Shown piece by piece: positions 28,351 to 37,008 of a DNA stretch of 64,000 bases. Position numbers and translations under genes: made by a program. The stretch's first letter is position 1, and the number at the start of each line of letters is the position of its first letter. The notes beneath the pieces are model-generated. The model was not told where the DNA came from. It ran no database searches and worked only from the letters and a program-made list of their open reading frames with translations. Source of the DNA: Marinilabiliaceae bacterium UBA5488 (GTDB lineage Bacteria; Bacteroidota; Bacteroidia; Bacteroidales; Marinilabiliaceae); NCBI GenBank assembly GCA_002427105.1, contig DIPM01000021.1, positions 2,027 through 66,026 on the forward strand. The letters run 5' to 3'.

Positions 28351-29568
28351 ATGAGAAAAAATATCTTGCTTTTTATCGCGGCTGCTCTGCTGACAGGAGC
28401 TATCGCCGCACAAAAATATGAAGGCCTGGTTATGACCCCGCCTATGGGATGGAACAGTTGGAACAAGTTTCAATGTGAAATAAATGAAGACTTAATCAAA
28501 GAAGTGGCCGATGCCATGGTAGAAAACGGGATGAGAGATGCAGGATACGAGTATATAATAATAGACGACTGCTGGCATGGCGAGCGCGACAGCCTCGGGT
28601 TTATTCACCCAAACGCCGAACGCTTCCCCTCAGGAATGAAAGCACTTGCCGACTATGTTCACTCCAAGGGTCTTAAATTCGGCATCTACTCAGATGCCGG
28701 AAATACAACATGTGCCGGATATCCCGGAAGCCGCGGCCACGAATATCAGGACGCTATCAGCTATGCTTCATGGGGCGTTGATTATCTCAAATATGATTGG
28801 TGCGACACAGAAGGATTGAGCGGTATAGGCGCATACACTACAATGAGCGAAGCACTCAAAAAAGCCGGACGCCCTATTGTTTTAGGCTTATGCGATTGGG
28901 GACACAATTCTCCCTGGAACTGGGCAAAGGAAGTAGGTCATCTTTGGCGAACAACCGGCGATATTTATAACTGTTGGGACTGCATGCACAATCATGGAAC
29001 ATGGTATGGCCTCGGAGTACTACAAATTCTGGATATTCAAAATAATTTTGAAATACGCGACAAGCAAGGACCGGGTTATTACAACGACCCCGATATGCTT
29101 CAGGTAGGCAACGGAATGAGCCTTAACGAAGACCGTGCCCACTTCTCCATCTGGGCGATGCTCTCGGCTCCCCTGTTTGCCGGCAATGATATCAGGTCTA
29201 TGTCGCAAGAAACTCACGATATTCTTACCAATAGCGAAGTGATAGCTGTTAATCAGGATGCCTTAGCAAAACAGGCCTTCCGTTATCTAAAAGACGGAGA
29301 TATGGAAACATGGTTCAAACCCATGGCAGATGGCAAGTGGGCAGTGATGTTTTTGAACCGTGGCAAAGAGAATATCGATATTGACTTTGTATGGAAAGAA
29401 CATAAAGTTGTTGATGAGGTCTTCTCCAAAGAGCTTGATTTTTCGAATAGCACTTTCAAGCTTCGTGATGTATGGAAGAAAAAGGATTTAGGCAATACTA
29501 ACAAAAAGTTGAAAGCAAGCGTTCCGGCAAGCGACGTGCTTATGTTAATTCTTTCACCTGCTAAATAG
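28351..29568 (+). CDS. GH27 alpha-galactosidase
   Basis: A 405-residue exported enzyme with a signal peptide (ILLFIAAALLTGAIAAQ). The GH27 (beta/alpha)8 domain starts with MTPPMGWNSWNKF, has IIIDDCWHG, the nucleophile in LKYDWCD (Asp149) and the acid/base Asp in WRTTGDI (Asp204), then a C-terminal beta domain. It removes alpha-1,6-galactose side groups from galactomannan or its oligosaccharides, which suits its place as first gene of a mannan operon, 7 bp before the GH26 mannanase. Periplasmic location is expected, since there is no lipobox and no T9SS tail. Confidence 0.93.
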   Translation: MRKNILLFIAAALLTGAIAAQKYEGLVMTPPMGWNSWNKFQCEINEDLIKEVADAMVENGMRDAGYEYIIIDDCWHGERDSLGFIHPNAERFPSGMKALADYVHSKGLKFGIYSDAGNTTCAGYPGSRGHEYQDAISYASWGVDYLKYDWCDTEGLSGIGAYTTMSEALKKAGRPIVLGLCDWGHNSPWNWAKEVGHLWRTTGDIYNCWDCMHNHGTWYGLGVLQILDIQNNFEIRDKQGPGYYNDPDMLQVGNGMSLNEDRAHFSIWAMLSAPLFAGNDIRSMSQETHDILTNSEVIAVNQDALAKQAFRYLKDGDMETWFKPMADGKWAVMFLNRGKENIDIDFVWKEHKVVDEVFSKELDFSNSTFKLRDVWKKKDLGNTNKKLKASVPASDVLMLILSPAK

Positions 29569-29575
29569 TAATAAT

Positions 29576-30679
29576 ATGAGAACAATAGTGACAGCTTTAT
29601 GTCTTGTTGCATGCATGGCAGCTTGTAATAGCGGCGCCAACAAAGCGCCGCAGAAGTCATCTTCGCAGCTCCTGTTCGAAAAACTTAAGAGCATTGAAGG
29701 AAAGGGAACTTTATTCGGCCACCAGGACGACCTGGCCTATGGCATCGGATGGTCATATCAGGCCGGAGAGTCGGATGTTGAGCGCGCGGCAGGAGATTAT
29801 CCGGCTCTTTTCGGATGGGAGCTTGGCGGGCTTGAACTTGGTCGTCAGGCTAATATCGACAAAGTCCCTTTCGATAAAATGAAAGAGTTTGCCCTTTGGG
29901 CGCATAATCAAGGCGCTATCAATACTTTTAGCTGGCACCCCTACTCAGCAATCGATACAACAAAGAATGCCTGGGTTGTGGATCATATCGTTGTTGAACA
30001 TATCCTGCCGGGCGGCTCACATCACTCTACTTTCCTGCTTCACCTGGATAGGCTGGCTGACTTTTTTTTAGGGCTTAAAACTGATACCGGCGAAGCTATC
30101 CCCTTTATTTTCCGCCCCTGGCATGAAATGGACGGAACATGGTTCTGGTGGGGCTCATCACTAACTTCACCCGGGCAGTTGCAGCAGCTTTTTCGCTTTA
30201 CAATAGAATATCTTCACAGCAAGGGAGTAAGCAACTTCCTTACGGCCTACTCGCCCGACAGGAACTTCAATTCTACGGAAGAATACCTGTCATGGTATCC
30301 GGGTGATGACCTTGTTGATATTATGGGAATGGATAATTATTACGACCTCGGGCAAGGCCCGGAAGGCCTGAACAAGGCTGCTCAAAAACTGGAAATTGTT
30401 GTTAACTATGCCGCTGCAAACAATAAAATCGCCGCCCTTACCGAAACAGGGCTCGATATGATTCCGGACTCTTTGTGGTACAGCAGAACCCTTGGGGGAC
30501 TAATAAACGCGAGCGGGCTGACCCGCAAGACTGTTTATGCCATGGTGTGGCGCAATCACGACCTGAGCCACTTTTATGTGCCTCACCCGGAACACCCGGC
30601 CCTTTCAGATTTCAGAGACTTTACAGGGCAGCCCAATATCTGGCTTCTGAGAGAATGGGCTAATCACCCTACAGAATAA
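29576..30679 (+). CDS. GH26 beta-mannanase lipoprotein
   Basis: A 367-residue lipoprotein (signal MRTIVTALCLVACMAAC, lipid on Cys17). The GH26 domain shows the acid/base Glu184 in FRPWHEMDGTWFWWG and the nucleophile Glu290 in ALTETGLD. The family cleaves internal beta-1,4-mannosidic bonds. The B. fragilis homologue releases mannobiose, and here the downstream genes consume exactly that product, so mannobiose release is likely. It may face the periplasm or the cell surface. It is closely spaced between the GH27 and GH130 genes in the same operon. Confidence 0.93.
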   Translation: MRTIVTALCLVACMAACNSGANKAPQKSSSQLLFEKLKSIEGKGTLFGHQDDLAYGIGWSYQAGESDVERAAGDYPALFGWELGGLELGRQANIDKVPFDKMKEFALWAHNQGAINTFSWHPYSAIDTTKNAWVVDHIVVEHILPGGSHHSTFLLHLDRLADFFLGLKTDTGEAIPFIFRPWHEMDGTWFWWGSSLTSPGQLQQLFRFTIEYLHSKGVSNFLTAYSPDRNFNSTEEYLSWYPGDDLVDIMGMDNYYDLGQGPEGLNKAAQKLEIVVNYAAANNKIAALTETGLDMIPDSLWYSRTLGGLINASGLTRKTVYAMVWRNHDLSHFYVPHPEHPALSDFRDFTGQPNIWLLREWANHPTE

Positions 30680-30708
30680 CTAATTTACACCAAATGACCT
30701 GATTGTTT

Positions 30709-31887
30709 ATGCAAAATAATTTATTTAAAAGCCGATTCACGCGGATACAGAAAGAAAGTGAAGAGTTGATTACAAGGAAGAACGAAGAGGTTTTCAGCAC
30801 TAACGGAATATATACCCGCTATAAAAACCCCGTGCTGACACGCGAACACATCCCTCTCCATTGGCGTTTTGATTTCAACCCTGCCACCAACCCGAGCTTT
30901 ATGGAGCGCATTGGCTTCAACGCTACCTTTAATGCAGGCGCGATCAAGTGGGAGGGCAAATACCTTTTGGCTGTTAGGGTTGAAGGTAATGATAGAAAAT
31001 CTCTCTTTGCCATCGCCGAAAGTCCTAATGGAATAGATAATTTCAGATTCAGGGAGCGTCCGATCACTATGCCCCAAAGCGATGTGCCCGATACCAACGT
31101 TTATGATATGCGCCTGACTAAACATGATGACGGCTATATCTATGGGGTGTTTTGCACCGAGCGCAAAGACCCCTCTGCTCCCGAGGGAGATACAAGCAGC
31201 GCTGTTGCAGCGGCCGGAATAGCACGTACCAAAAACCTGAACGAATGGGAAAGACTGCCCGATTTGATTTCCACCACAGGTCAGCAACGTAACGTAGTAT
31301 TGTTTCCCCACCTTATCAATGGGAAATATGCCTTTTTCACACGCCCACAAGATAGATTTATAGACGCCGGAAGTGGTGGAGGCATCGGTTTTGGACTTTC
31401 CGACAGCATTACAAAGGCCATAGTAAAAGAAGAAACTATTGTTGACCCCCGAATTTATCACACTATCTACGAGCTGAAGAACGGGCTGGGCCCTGCTCCC
31501 ATCCGTACTGATAAAGGATGGCTGCAATTGGCCCATGGCGTTCGTAACACCGCAGCCGGACTGCGTTATACGCTATATGCCTTTTTGAGCGACCTTGAAA
31601 AACCATGGATAGTGACCCATAAACCGGCAGGTCATTTTATATCGCCACTTGGCGAAGAGCGGGTAGGCGATGTTTCTAATGTGGTTTTCTCAAACGGATG
31701 GATTGCCGACGACGACGGGAAGCTGTTTATATACTACGCATCATCTGATACCCGCATGCACGTGGCTGTTTCAACTGTCAAGCAGATGCTTGACTATTGC
31801 ATTAATTCGCCTCAGGATGAATTTTACAGTTCGGCATCTGTCAAACGAATAAACAAACTAATTGATAATAATCTCAAGTTCATGTAA
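30709..31887 (+). CDS. GH130 4-O-beta-mannosyl-glucose phosphorylase
   Basis: A 392-residue cytosolic enzyme with no signal peptide. The ATG at 30709 is chosen over a TTG two codons upstream. The five-bladed propeller of GH130 is recognisable (GFNATFNAGAIKWEGKYLLA, then VYDMRL with Asp133, which corresponds to the proton-donor Asp near 131 of the B. fragilis enzyme as I recall it). The reaction is Man-beta-1,4-Glc plus phosphate giving mannose-1-phosphate and glucose. The epimerase gene directly downstream supplies its substrate, which favours GH130 subfamily 1 over the mannooligosaccharide phosphorylases of subfamily 2. Confidence 0.9.
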   Translation: MQNNLFKSRFTRIQKESEELITRKNEEVFSTNGIYTRYKNPVLTREHIPLHWRFDFNPATNPSFMERIGFNATFNAGAIKWEGKYLLAVRVEGNDRKSLFAIAESPNGIDNFRFRERPITMPQSDVPDTNVYDMRLTKHDDGYIYGVFCTERKDPSAPEGDTSSAVAAAGIARTKNLNEWERLPDLISTTGQQRNVVLFPHLINGKYAFFTRPQDRFIDAGSGGGIGFGLSDSITKAIVKEETIVDPRIYHTIYELKNGLGPAPIRTDKGWLQLAHGVRNTAAGLRYTLYAFLSDLEKPWIVTHKPAGHFISPLGEERVGDVSNVVFSNGWIADDDGKLFIYYASSDTRMHVAVSTVKQMLDYCINSPQDEFYSSASVKRINKLIDNNLKFM

Positions 31888-31950
31888 GCTCCATAATTAT
31901 CTTAAATGAGAAAATAGTCAATTTGACTGAAACATAACATTAAATATAAG

Positions 31951-33159
31951 ATGCAGCAGTTTTCAAGTGATATAAAGCAACACTTTGTTGAAGAGTATAA
32001 AAGTATTCTTCGTTTTTGGCAGCAATACAGCGTCGATAATGAAAATGGCGGCTTCTATGGCGAAGTTGACAGAAAAGGCAGGCCTGTGCCGGATGCCCCT
32101 AAGGGCGCGGTACTTAACACACGGATATTATGGACCTTTTCATCGGCATACAACTTCCTGAAAGATGAGGCTTACCTTGAACTTGCTCACAGAGCCTACA
32201 GATACTTAATCAACAATTTCTGGGACAAGGAGAATGGAGGTATCCTGTGGAGTCTTAACCCGAAAGGCGAGCCTCTTGATTCCCGCAAGCAGATTTACGC
32301 CCAGGGCTTCGCAATATACGGCCTATCGGAGTATTACAAGGCGACAGGCAATAAGGAAAGTCTCGGATACGCCATAAAGCTCTTTGAGCTTATCGAGAAA
32401 TGGGCCTTCGACCCCAGGCACGGCGGCTACCTTGAAGCCTTGTCGAACGACTGGGGACTAATGGCAGATATGCGTTTAAGCGCTAAAGACGCTAATGAGC
32501 CCAAATCTATGAACACCCACCTTCATATTATCGAGCCCTATACTAACCTATATCGCGTATGGCCGGATGAAAAGCTGGCGCTTCAGATTACAAGATTGAT
32601 TGATGTTTTTATCACTAAGATTATTGACCCTCAGACCGCCCATTTCAACCTTTTCTTTGATATGGACTGGAAAGCGAAATCGGAGATGCAATCCTACGGT
32701 CATGATATTGAAGGCACATGGCTACTCTGCGAAGCCGCCTCCGTAATAGGTGACAAGCAGCTCGTGGAAAAGGTTAATGAGGCTGCACTTAGGATGTCTG
32801 AGGCTACTCTCAGAGAAGGCTGCGCCCCCGATGGCTCAATATATTACGAAAATCATCCTTCCACCAACTATCTTGAAGAAGAAAGACACTGGTGGGTACA
32901 GGCTGAAGGCATGCTGGGCTTTATGAATAGCTGGCAATTATCGGGAGAAAAGCATTACCTTGAGGCGGCAGAGCGACTTTGGAACTATATCGAAAAGAAC
33001 TTTATCGACAAGGAGTATGGCGAGTGGTACCTACGAATTGACGTCAAAGGCCGGGCTGTTCTCTCCGACCCTAAAGCAGGGTTCTGGAAATGTCCCTATC
33101 ACAACACCAGAGCGCTGATGGAGATGTATCACCGAATCACTAATTCAAAAATATCTTAA
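31951..33159 (+). CDS. mannobiose (cellobiose) 2-epimerase
   Basis: A 402-residue AGE-superfamily (alpha/alpha)6-barrel enzyme, cytosolic. Catalytic and substrate-binding residues of cellobiose/mannobiose 2-epimerases are present: the Arg/His in LNTRILWTF and MNTHLHIIEPY, the histidine of SYGHDIEGTWLL, the tryptophans of RHWWVQAEG, and the closing GFWKCPYHNTRALMEMY. It turns the reducing mannose of beta-1,4-mannobiose into glucose, giving mannosylglucose for the GH130 phosphorylase. The family also acts on cellobiose, so mannobiose is inferred from the operon. It lies 63 bp after GH130 and 10 bp before the transporter gene. Confidence 0.92.
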   Translation: MQQFSSDIKQHFVEEYKSILRFWQQYSVDNENGGFYGEVDRKGRPVPDAPKGAVLNTRILWTFSSAYNFLKDEAYLELAHRAYRYLINNFWDKENGGILWSLNPKGEPLDSRKQIYAQGFAIYGLSEYYKATGNKESLGYAIKLFELIEKWAFDPRHGGYLEALSNDWGLMADMRLSAKDANEPKSMNTHLHIIEPYTNLYRVWPDEKLALQITRLIDVFITKIIDPQTAHFNLFFDMDWKAKSEMQSYGHDIEGTWLLCEAASVIGDKQLVEKVNEAALRMSEATLREGCAPDGSIYYENHPSTNYLEEERHWWVQAEGMLGFMNSWQLSGEKHYLEAAERLWNYIEKNFIDKEYGEWYLRIDVKGRAVLSDPKAGFWKCPYHNTRALMEMYHRITNSKIS

Positions 33160-33169
33160 ATACTAAATA

Positions 33170-34567
33170 ATGATAAGCTCAAAGGTTACTCTCAGAGAAA
33201 AAATAGGCTACGGCTTTGGTGATGCGGCATCATCAATGTTCTGGAAGATTTTCACTATGTATCTTGCCATTTTTTATACCGATATATTCGGTATTCCTGC
33301 GGCAGCCGTTGGTACCATGCTGCTCGTAACCCGAATATGGGACACTGTAACTGACCCGGTTATGGGCATTATTGCCGACCGAACCCATAGTCGCTGGGGC
33401 AAATTCAGACCCTATCTTCTCTGGGGAGCAATACCCTTTGCAATTATTGGAGTACTGCTATTTGTAACACCCGACTTTTCATCAACAGGCAAACTTGTAT
33501 ATGCCTACATTACCTATGGCCTGATGATGACAGCATACACTGTGGTCAATGTTCCCTATGCTTCCCTTTTGGGAGTCATGTCGGCTGATGGCGGCGAGCG
33601 AACCACTCTTGCTTCCTACCGCATGGTCTTTGCATTTGGCGGTAGTCTTCTGGTAGTTGCCATGTATCAGCCAATGGTCTCAAAGTTTAGTGAGATATTT
33701 CCTGTTACCACAGCCTACACCTTAACAGTAGCTGTAATAGCCGCGATTGCCGCACTTATGTTTTTCCTCACTTTTTCGTGGACCAGAGAAAGAATAAAAC
33801 CCCCAAAGAATCAGCAAAACAACCTGAAAGAAGATATCAAAAACTTATTTAAAAACAAACCCTGGTTTATTCTCCTTGGCGCAGGTGTTGCAACCCTTAT
33901 TTTCAATTCGGTGCGTGACGGAGTTGCTGTTTATTACTTCAAATATTTTATCAGCGATGGAGCAAAAGAAGATTCAGTGGGACTCTTCTCCGGTCTAACC
34001 TTAGCCTATAGCACCTTCTATTTGTTTCTGGGACAAGCAACTAATATGCTTGGGGTGATAATGGCTAAGCCGGTTTCGGCCTTAATAGGAAAGCGTAAAA
34101 CCTTTATGTATGCCATGTTTGGAGCCGCGATTCTGAGCTTCTTCTTTAACCTTGCCGGCAAAGATAATCTTGTACTAATATACTTACTCCAAGCCTTAAT
34201 AAGCTTCTGCGCAGGTATTATCTTCCCTCTCTTGTGGTCAATGTATGCTGATTCGGGCGACTTCTCCGAGTGGAAAACCGGAAGACAATCAACCGGACTT
34301 ATCTTCTCGGCATCCAGCATGACGCAAAAGCTTGGAGGCGCCCTTGGCGGATCAATAACCCTTTGGCTCCTGGCCATCTACGGCTTTATGCCAAATGTAG
34401 CTCAATCAGCTCACACTCTAAACGGCATCAAGTATATGATGGGAATTGTACCGGGCGCCGCAGCTCTTATATCCGGCCTTTTTATGATATTTTATCCCCT
34501 AAGCGATAAAAAAATGACAACTATAAGCAGCGAACTGGCTATACGCAGAGCAGCCGAAACTGAATAA
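33170..34567 (+). CDS. GPH-family sugar:cation symporter (MFS)
   Basis: A 465-residue, twelve-helix inner-membrane transporter of the glycoside-pentoside-hexuronide family (MelB-like). Typical elements are KIGYGFGDAASSMFWKIF at the start, the loop MGIIADRTHSRWGKFRPYLL after helix 2, and the central loop before LFKNKPWFILL. It presumably imports mannobiose for the epimerase/phosphorylase pair, as the equivalent gene does in the B. fragilis mannan cluster. It is the last enzyme- or transporter-encoding gene of the operon. Confidence 0.9.
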   Translation: MISSKVTLREKIGYGFGDAASSMFWKIFTMYLAIFYTDIFGIPAAAVGTMLLVTRIWDTVTDPVMGIIADRTHSRWGKFRPYLLWGAIPFAIIGVLLFVTPDFSSTGKLVYAYITYGLMMTAYTVVNVPYASLLGVMSADGGERTTLASYRMVFAFGGSLLVVAMYQPMVSKFSEIFPVTTAYTLTVAVIAAIAALMFFLTFSWTRERIKPPKNQQNNLKEDIKNLFKNKPWFILLGAGVATLIFNSVRDGVAVYYFKYFISDGAKEDSVGLFSGLTLAYSTFYLFLGQATNMLGVIMAKPVSALIGKRKTFMYAMFGAAILSFFFNLAGKDNLVLIYLLQALISFCAGIIFPLLWSMYADSGDFSEWKTGRQSTGLIFSASSMTQKLGGALGGSITLWLLAIYGFMPNVAQSAHTLNGIKYMMGIVPGAAALISGLFMIFYPLSDKKMTTISSELAIRRAAETE

Positions 34568-34709
34568 AAATTCAGCCTTAAAATGGAAAAAATCAATCTT
34601 CCTGATTATTGTTGGATTATCAATTGGCTCTACGGTGCTATCAGTGATAATGTCAATAACCGGCTCTTTTATAATGGCTTATTTAATGCTCGGTTTATTT
34701 GAAGGCTAA
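34560..34709 (+). CDS. possible 49-residue small membrane protein
   Basis: An open frame overlapping the end of the sugar symporter gene reads as a polar N-terminus (NKNSALKWKK) followed by about 35 very hydrophobic residues (SIFLIIVGLSIGSTVLSVIM and more) and a TAA at 34707. That is a believable single- or double-span membrane peptide, but there is no ATG, GTG or TTG at the front; only a CTG at 34560 could start it. A competing ATG frame at 34583 gives 39 unremarkable residues. Kept as a low-confidence candidate. Confidence 0.25.
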   Translation: MNKNSALKWKKSIFLIIVGLSIGSTVLSVIMSITGSFIMAYLMLGLFEG

Positions 34710-34804
34710 TATATATTTAAGAATTGTTATTGATGCGCCTTTGTTGGTATTTACTAACATTAGCTTACGAAACGTGTATTAATGATGGCATTTACTGTCA
34801 TATA

Positions 34805-34853
34805 TTTGGTTTCTTAAAAATTATTTAGTATTTTTGTTGGGAGATTCCAACAA
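34805..34853 (+). promoter_or_regulatory. hipBA promoter with overlapping inverted-repeat operator
   Basis: TTTG at 34805-34808, exactly 20 nt, then a perfect TATTTTTG at 34829-34836. Directly on it lies a perfect inverted repeat, TTGTTGG-N6-CCAACAA (34834-34853), which would cover the -7 element and transcription start. Such a site is what an autoregulating HipB-type repressor would use. It is 20 bp before the hipB-like start codon. Confidence 0.7.
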
Positions 34854-34873
34854 TATTAAAACTAAAGCAATTA

Positions 34874-35227
34874 ATGATGGTATATGCTAACATTGATTGG
34901 GTAAAAATGTCTGATGCTGCTATTGTAAAACAATTGGGTAATTTCATTAAGCATACCCGGATACAACAGAATATAACACAAGCGCGCCTGGCAGAAATGG
35001 CAGGATTAAACCGTTGGACAATAAGCCAAATTGAAAATGGAGGATCGGTGACTTTAACTACATTAATACAAGTCCTGCGAGCTCTGGATGTATTGTATGT
35101 GCTTAATAATTTTAAAATAAACGATGAGATCAGTCCTATTGAATATGCAAAATTGCAGGAAAAAAAACGTCAGCGTGCTAGTTCTAAAGGTACTAAAAAA
35201 GACCAAAACAATGATTTAGGATGGTAG
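34874..35227 (+). CDS. HipB-like XRE-family antitoxin/repressor
   Basis: A 117-residue DNA-binding protein. Residues about 22-77 form a Cro/C1-type helix-turn-helix (IKHTRIQQNITQARLAEMAG, LNRWTISQIENGGSVTLTTL). The C-terminal 25 residues are basic and disordered (KKRQRASSKGTKKDQ). Start ATG at 34874 or the adjacent 34877. The end overlaps the hipA-like gene by 7 bp. By analogy with hipBA it should neutralise HipA and repress its own promoter, which carries a perfect inverted repeat. Confidence 0.85.
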   Translation: MMVYANIDWVKMSDAAIVKQLGNFIKHTRIQQNITQARLAEMAGLNRWTISQIENGGSVTLTTLIQVLRALDVLYVLNNFKINDEISPIEYAKLQEKKRQRASSKGTKKDQNNDLGW

Positions 35228-36525
35228 ATTATGCTTATGTAAAAATATGGGGAAAATTAGTTGGGGTGGTTCGTTGGCTCCCGGAAAGGAATCTGGCTTC
35301 GTTCCAATATGATAAAAGTTTCTTGTCTAATAATTGGGATTTATCACCACTTAAGATGCCCATAAACAACGGAACCCGGGTATATAGTTTTCCTGAGCTG
35401 CTCAAAGAAAAAGATAGTGAATATGATACTTTTAAAGGATTGCCCGGATTGTTAGCAGATTCATTACCTGACAAATATGGTAATAAGCTGATTGATCTAT
35501 GGCTGGCTCAGAATGGACGTCCAACAGGAAGCATGAATCCTGTTGAGAAACTTTGTTTTATTGGTAGTCGCGGAATGGGTGCACTTGAATTTGAACCGGC
35601 TCAAATTAAAACCGGCAAAAATACCTTTCCCATCGAAATTTCCGGATTAATTGATATCGCCAAAAAGATTCTTTCCGATCGTGAAACCTTTGCTACCAAC
35701 TTCAACAAGGATGAGCGACGGGCCATGCAGGAAATCATAAAAGTTGGTACATCTGCCGGTGGTGCCCGCCCCAAAGTTCTTATTGCCTATAATACAAAAA
35801 CAGGGGAGTTGCGCTCCGGTCAAACAAGCGCCCCTAAAGGATTTGAGCATTGGTTGCTAAAATTGGATGAAGTCAGTGATGAACAATTTGGTGAAAGCAA
35901 AGGCTGGGGTCGCATAGAATATGCCTACTATCTGATGGCAAAAGAGTGCCGGATTGAGATGACGGAATGTAAACTGTTGGAAGAAAACAAGAGGGCTCAC
36001 TTTATGACCAAACGATTTGACCGGGAAGGACATAACACGAGGCATCATATTCAAACGCTGTGTGGTATCCAACATTTCGATTACAACGACATGCATGGGT
36101 ATAGCTATGAGCAAGTGTTTCAAACCATGCGTCAATTAAAATTGAAATACCCGGAAGCCGAGCAAATGTTTCGACGAATGGTATTTAATGTGTTGGCCAC
36201 CAACTACGATGATCATACCAAGAACTTTTCATTCATCTTAAAAAAAGACTGCCAATGGGGATTGTCACCGGCTTATGATGTTTGTTACTCCTATAATCCA
36301 ACAAATCAATGGTTGCTTCAACAAACACTCAGTATAAACGGAAAACGAAACAACATAACGCAATCTGATTTAATGACAATCGCAAAAGCCAACAATATTA
36401 AAAAAGGAGAAACAATCATCACCGAAATAAATAATGTTGTGAAAAATTGGGGGGATTTTGCCGGCTCTGCAAAAGTACGTGATGATAAAATCAATGAAAT
36501 TAAAAGTAATCACAATACATTTTAG
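35221..36525 (+). CDS. HipA-like serine/threonine kinase toxin
   Basis: A 434-residue HipA-family protein. It has the N-subdomain-1 couple_hipA region (YVKIWGKLVGVVRW, about 1-110) followed by the kinase-like HipA_C domain: the glycine-rich loop VGTSAGGARPKVLIAY (about 175-190) and the catalytic motif NYDDHTKNFSF (Asp331, Asn335). In E. coli, HipA phosphorylates glutamyl-tRNA synthetase; the target here is unknown. The usual regulatory serine in the loop is represented by T-S-A-G-G rather than the E. coli sequence. The full-length domain order shows a two-gene hipBA module, not the split hipBST type. It looks intact. Its neighbours downstream are decayed genes. Confidence 0.88.
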   Translation: MVDYAYVKIWGKLVGVVRWLPERNLASFQYDKSFLSNNWDLSPLKMPINNGTRVYSFPELLKEKDSEYDTFKGLPGLLADSLPDKYGNKLIDLWLAQNGRPTGSMNPVEKLCFIGSRGMGALEFEPAQIKTGKNTFPIEISGLIDIAKKILSDRETFATNFNKDERRAMQEIIKVGTSAGGARPKVLIAYNTKTGELRSGQTSAPKGFEHWLLKLDEVSDEQFGESKGWGRIEYAYYLMAKECRIEMTECKLLEENKRAHFMTKRFDREGHNTRHHIQTLCGIQHFDYNDMHGYSYEQVFQTMRQLKLKYPEAEQMFRRMVFNVLATNYDDHTKNFSFILKKDCQWGLSPAYDVCYSYNPTNQWLLQQTLSINGKRNNITQSDLMTIAKANNIKKGETIITEINNVVKNWGDFAGSAKVRDDKINEIKSNHNTF

Positions 36526-36527
36526 TA

Positions 36528-36674
36528 ATGTCGGTAGTAGATAAAATACGAAGTATATTAAGACAAAGTAAAAAGAAACTTGTTTTTTACTTTGATGCTG
36601 ATGGTACATTTAAAGATGAATTAAAGGAAATTGCGAACTCAGGAATTAGGGCGGTAGAATACCAATCAAGCTAA
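36528..36674 (+). pseudogene. N-terminal scrap of a BREX-type pglZ gene
   Basis: A 48-codon frame starting 2 bp after the hipA-like stop. It reads MSVVDKIRSIL, then KKLVFYFDADGTFKDELKEI, then GIRAVEYQSS and stops. The K-(L/I)-V-F-(W/Y)-(Y/F)-D-x-(D/E)-G-x-F-x-x-E-(L/I) pattern followed by a short V-(I/V)-E strand is how BREX PglZ phosphatase proteins begin. Those proteins run to 600-900 residues, so this is a truncated remnant. The sequence after the stop shows no continuing homology. Identification rests on motif recognition only. Confidence 0.45.
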
Positions 36675-36685
36675 AGAACAAGCCA

Positions 36686-36874
36686 TTGTTTTACCTTGTC
36701 TGTGTCGTCGGATTTATATTTGCAATAATTACCAATGCCGTTAAAATCATTAGGTCTAATTTTTTATTAAAAGAAAATATCCTAAGTTATTTGCTTGTAA
36801 TATTGTATTTGAGCTTGACCTACTATTGCATTAGAGAGGCTTATCGGATTATTCGTCAAAACAGAAATAATTAA
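36686..36874 (+). CDS. small hypothetical membrane ORF, possibly 5'-truncated
   Basis: 62 residues from a TTG at 36686 (the frame is open from 36650), with two hydrophobic segments (YLVCVVGFIFAIITNAV and ILSYLLVILYLSLTYY) and a basic tail ending RIIRQNRNN. It overlaps the end of the pglZ scrap in another frame. It may be the rest of a membrane protein whose start was lost in the same deletion, or a genuine two-span small protein. No family recognised. Confidence 0.3.
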   Translation: MFYLVCVVGFIFAIITNAVKIIRSNFLLKENILSYLLVILYLSLTYYCIREAYRIIRQNRNN

Positions 36875-36972
36875 AACAATTTGATTATTTCTGTCGAAAT
36901 CAGTCCTATTATACATCCGTTTGAGCAGGCACCAGTAGGCAGATATCTCCGGGAAAGAAAAAAGCAATAATA

Positions 36973-37003
36973 TTTGCCGCTTGTTAATGATTGTATATAT
37001 TTG
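36973..37003 (+). promoter_or_regulatory. strong promoter with no gene behind it (candidate sRNA promoter)
   Basis: TTTG at 36973-36976, 19 nt, then a perfect TATATTTG at 36996-37003. The next downstream element is a hairpin terminator 55 nt away, with no ORF between. Confidence 0.6.
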
Positions 37004-37008
37004 TGCCT

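Noticed and set aside
30721..31536. 271-codon minus-strand ORF
   Set aside because: Antisense to the GH130 phosphorylase, whose family motifs are clear.
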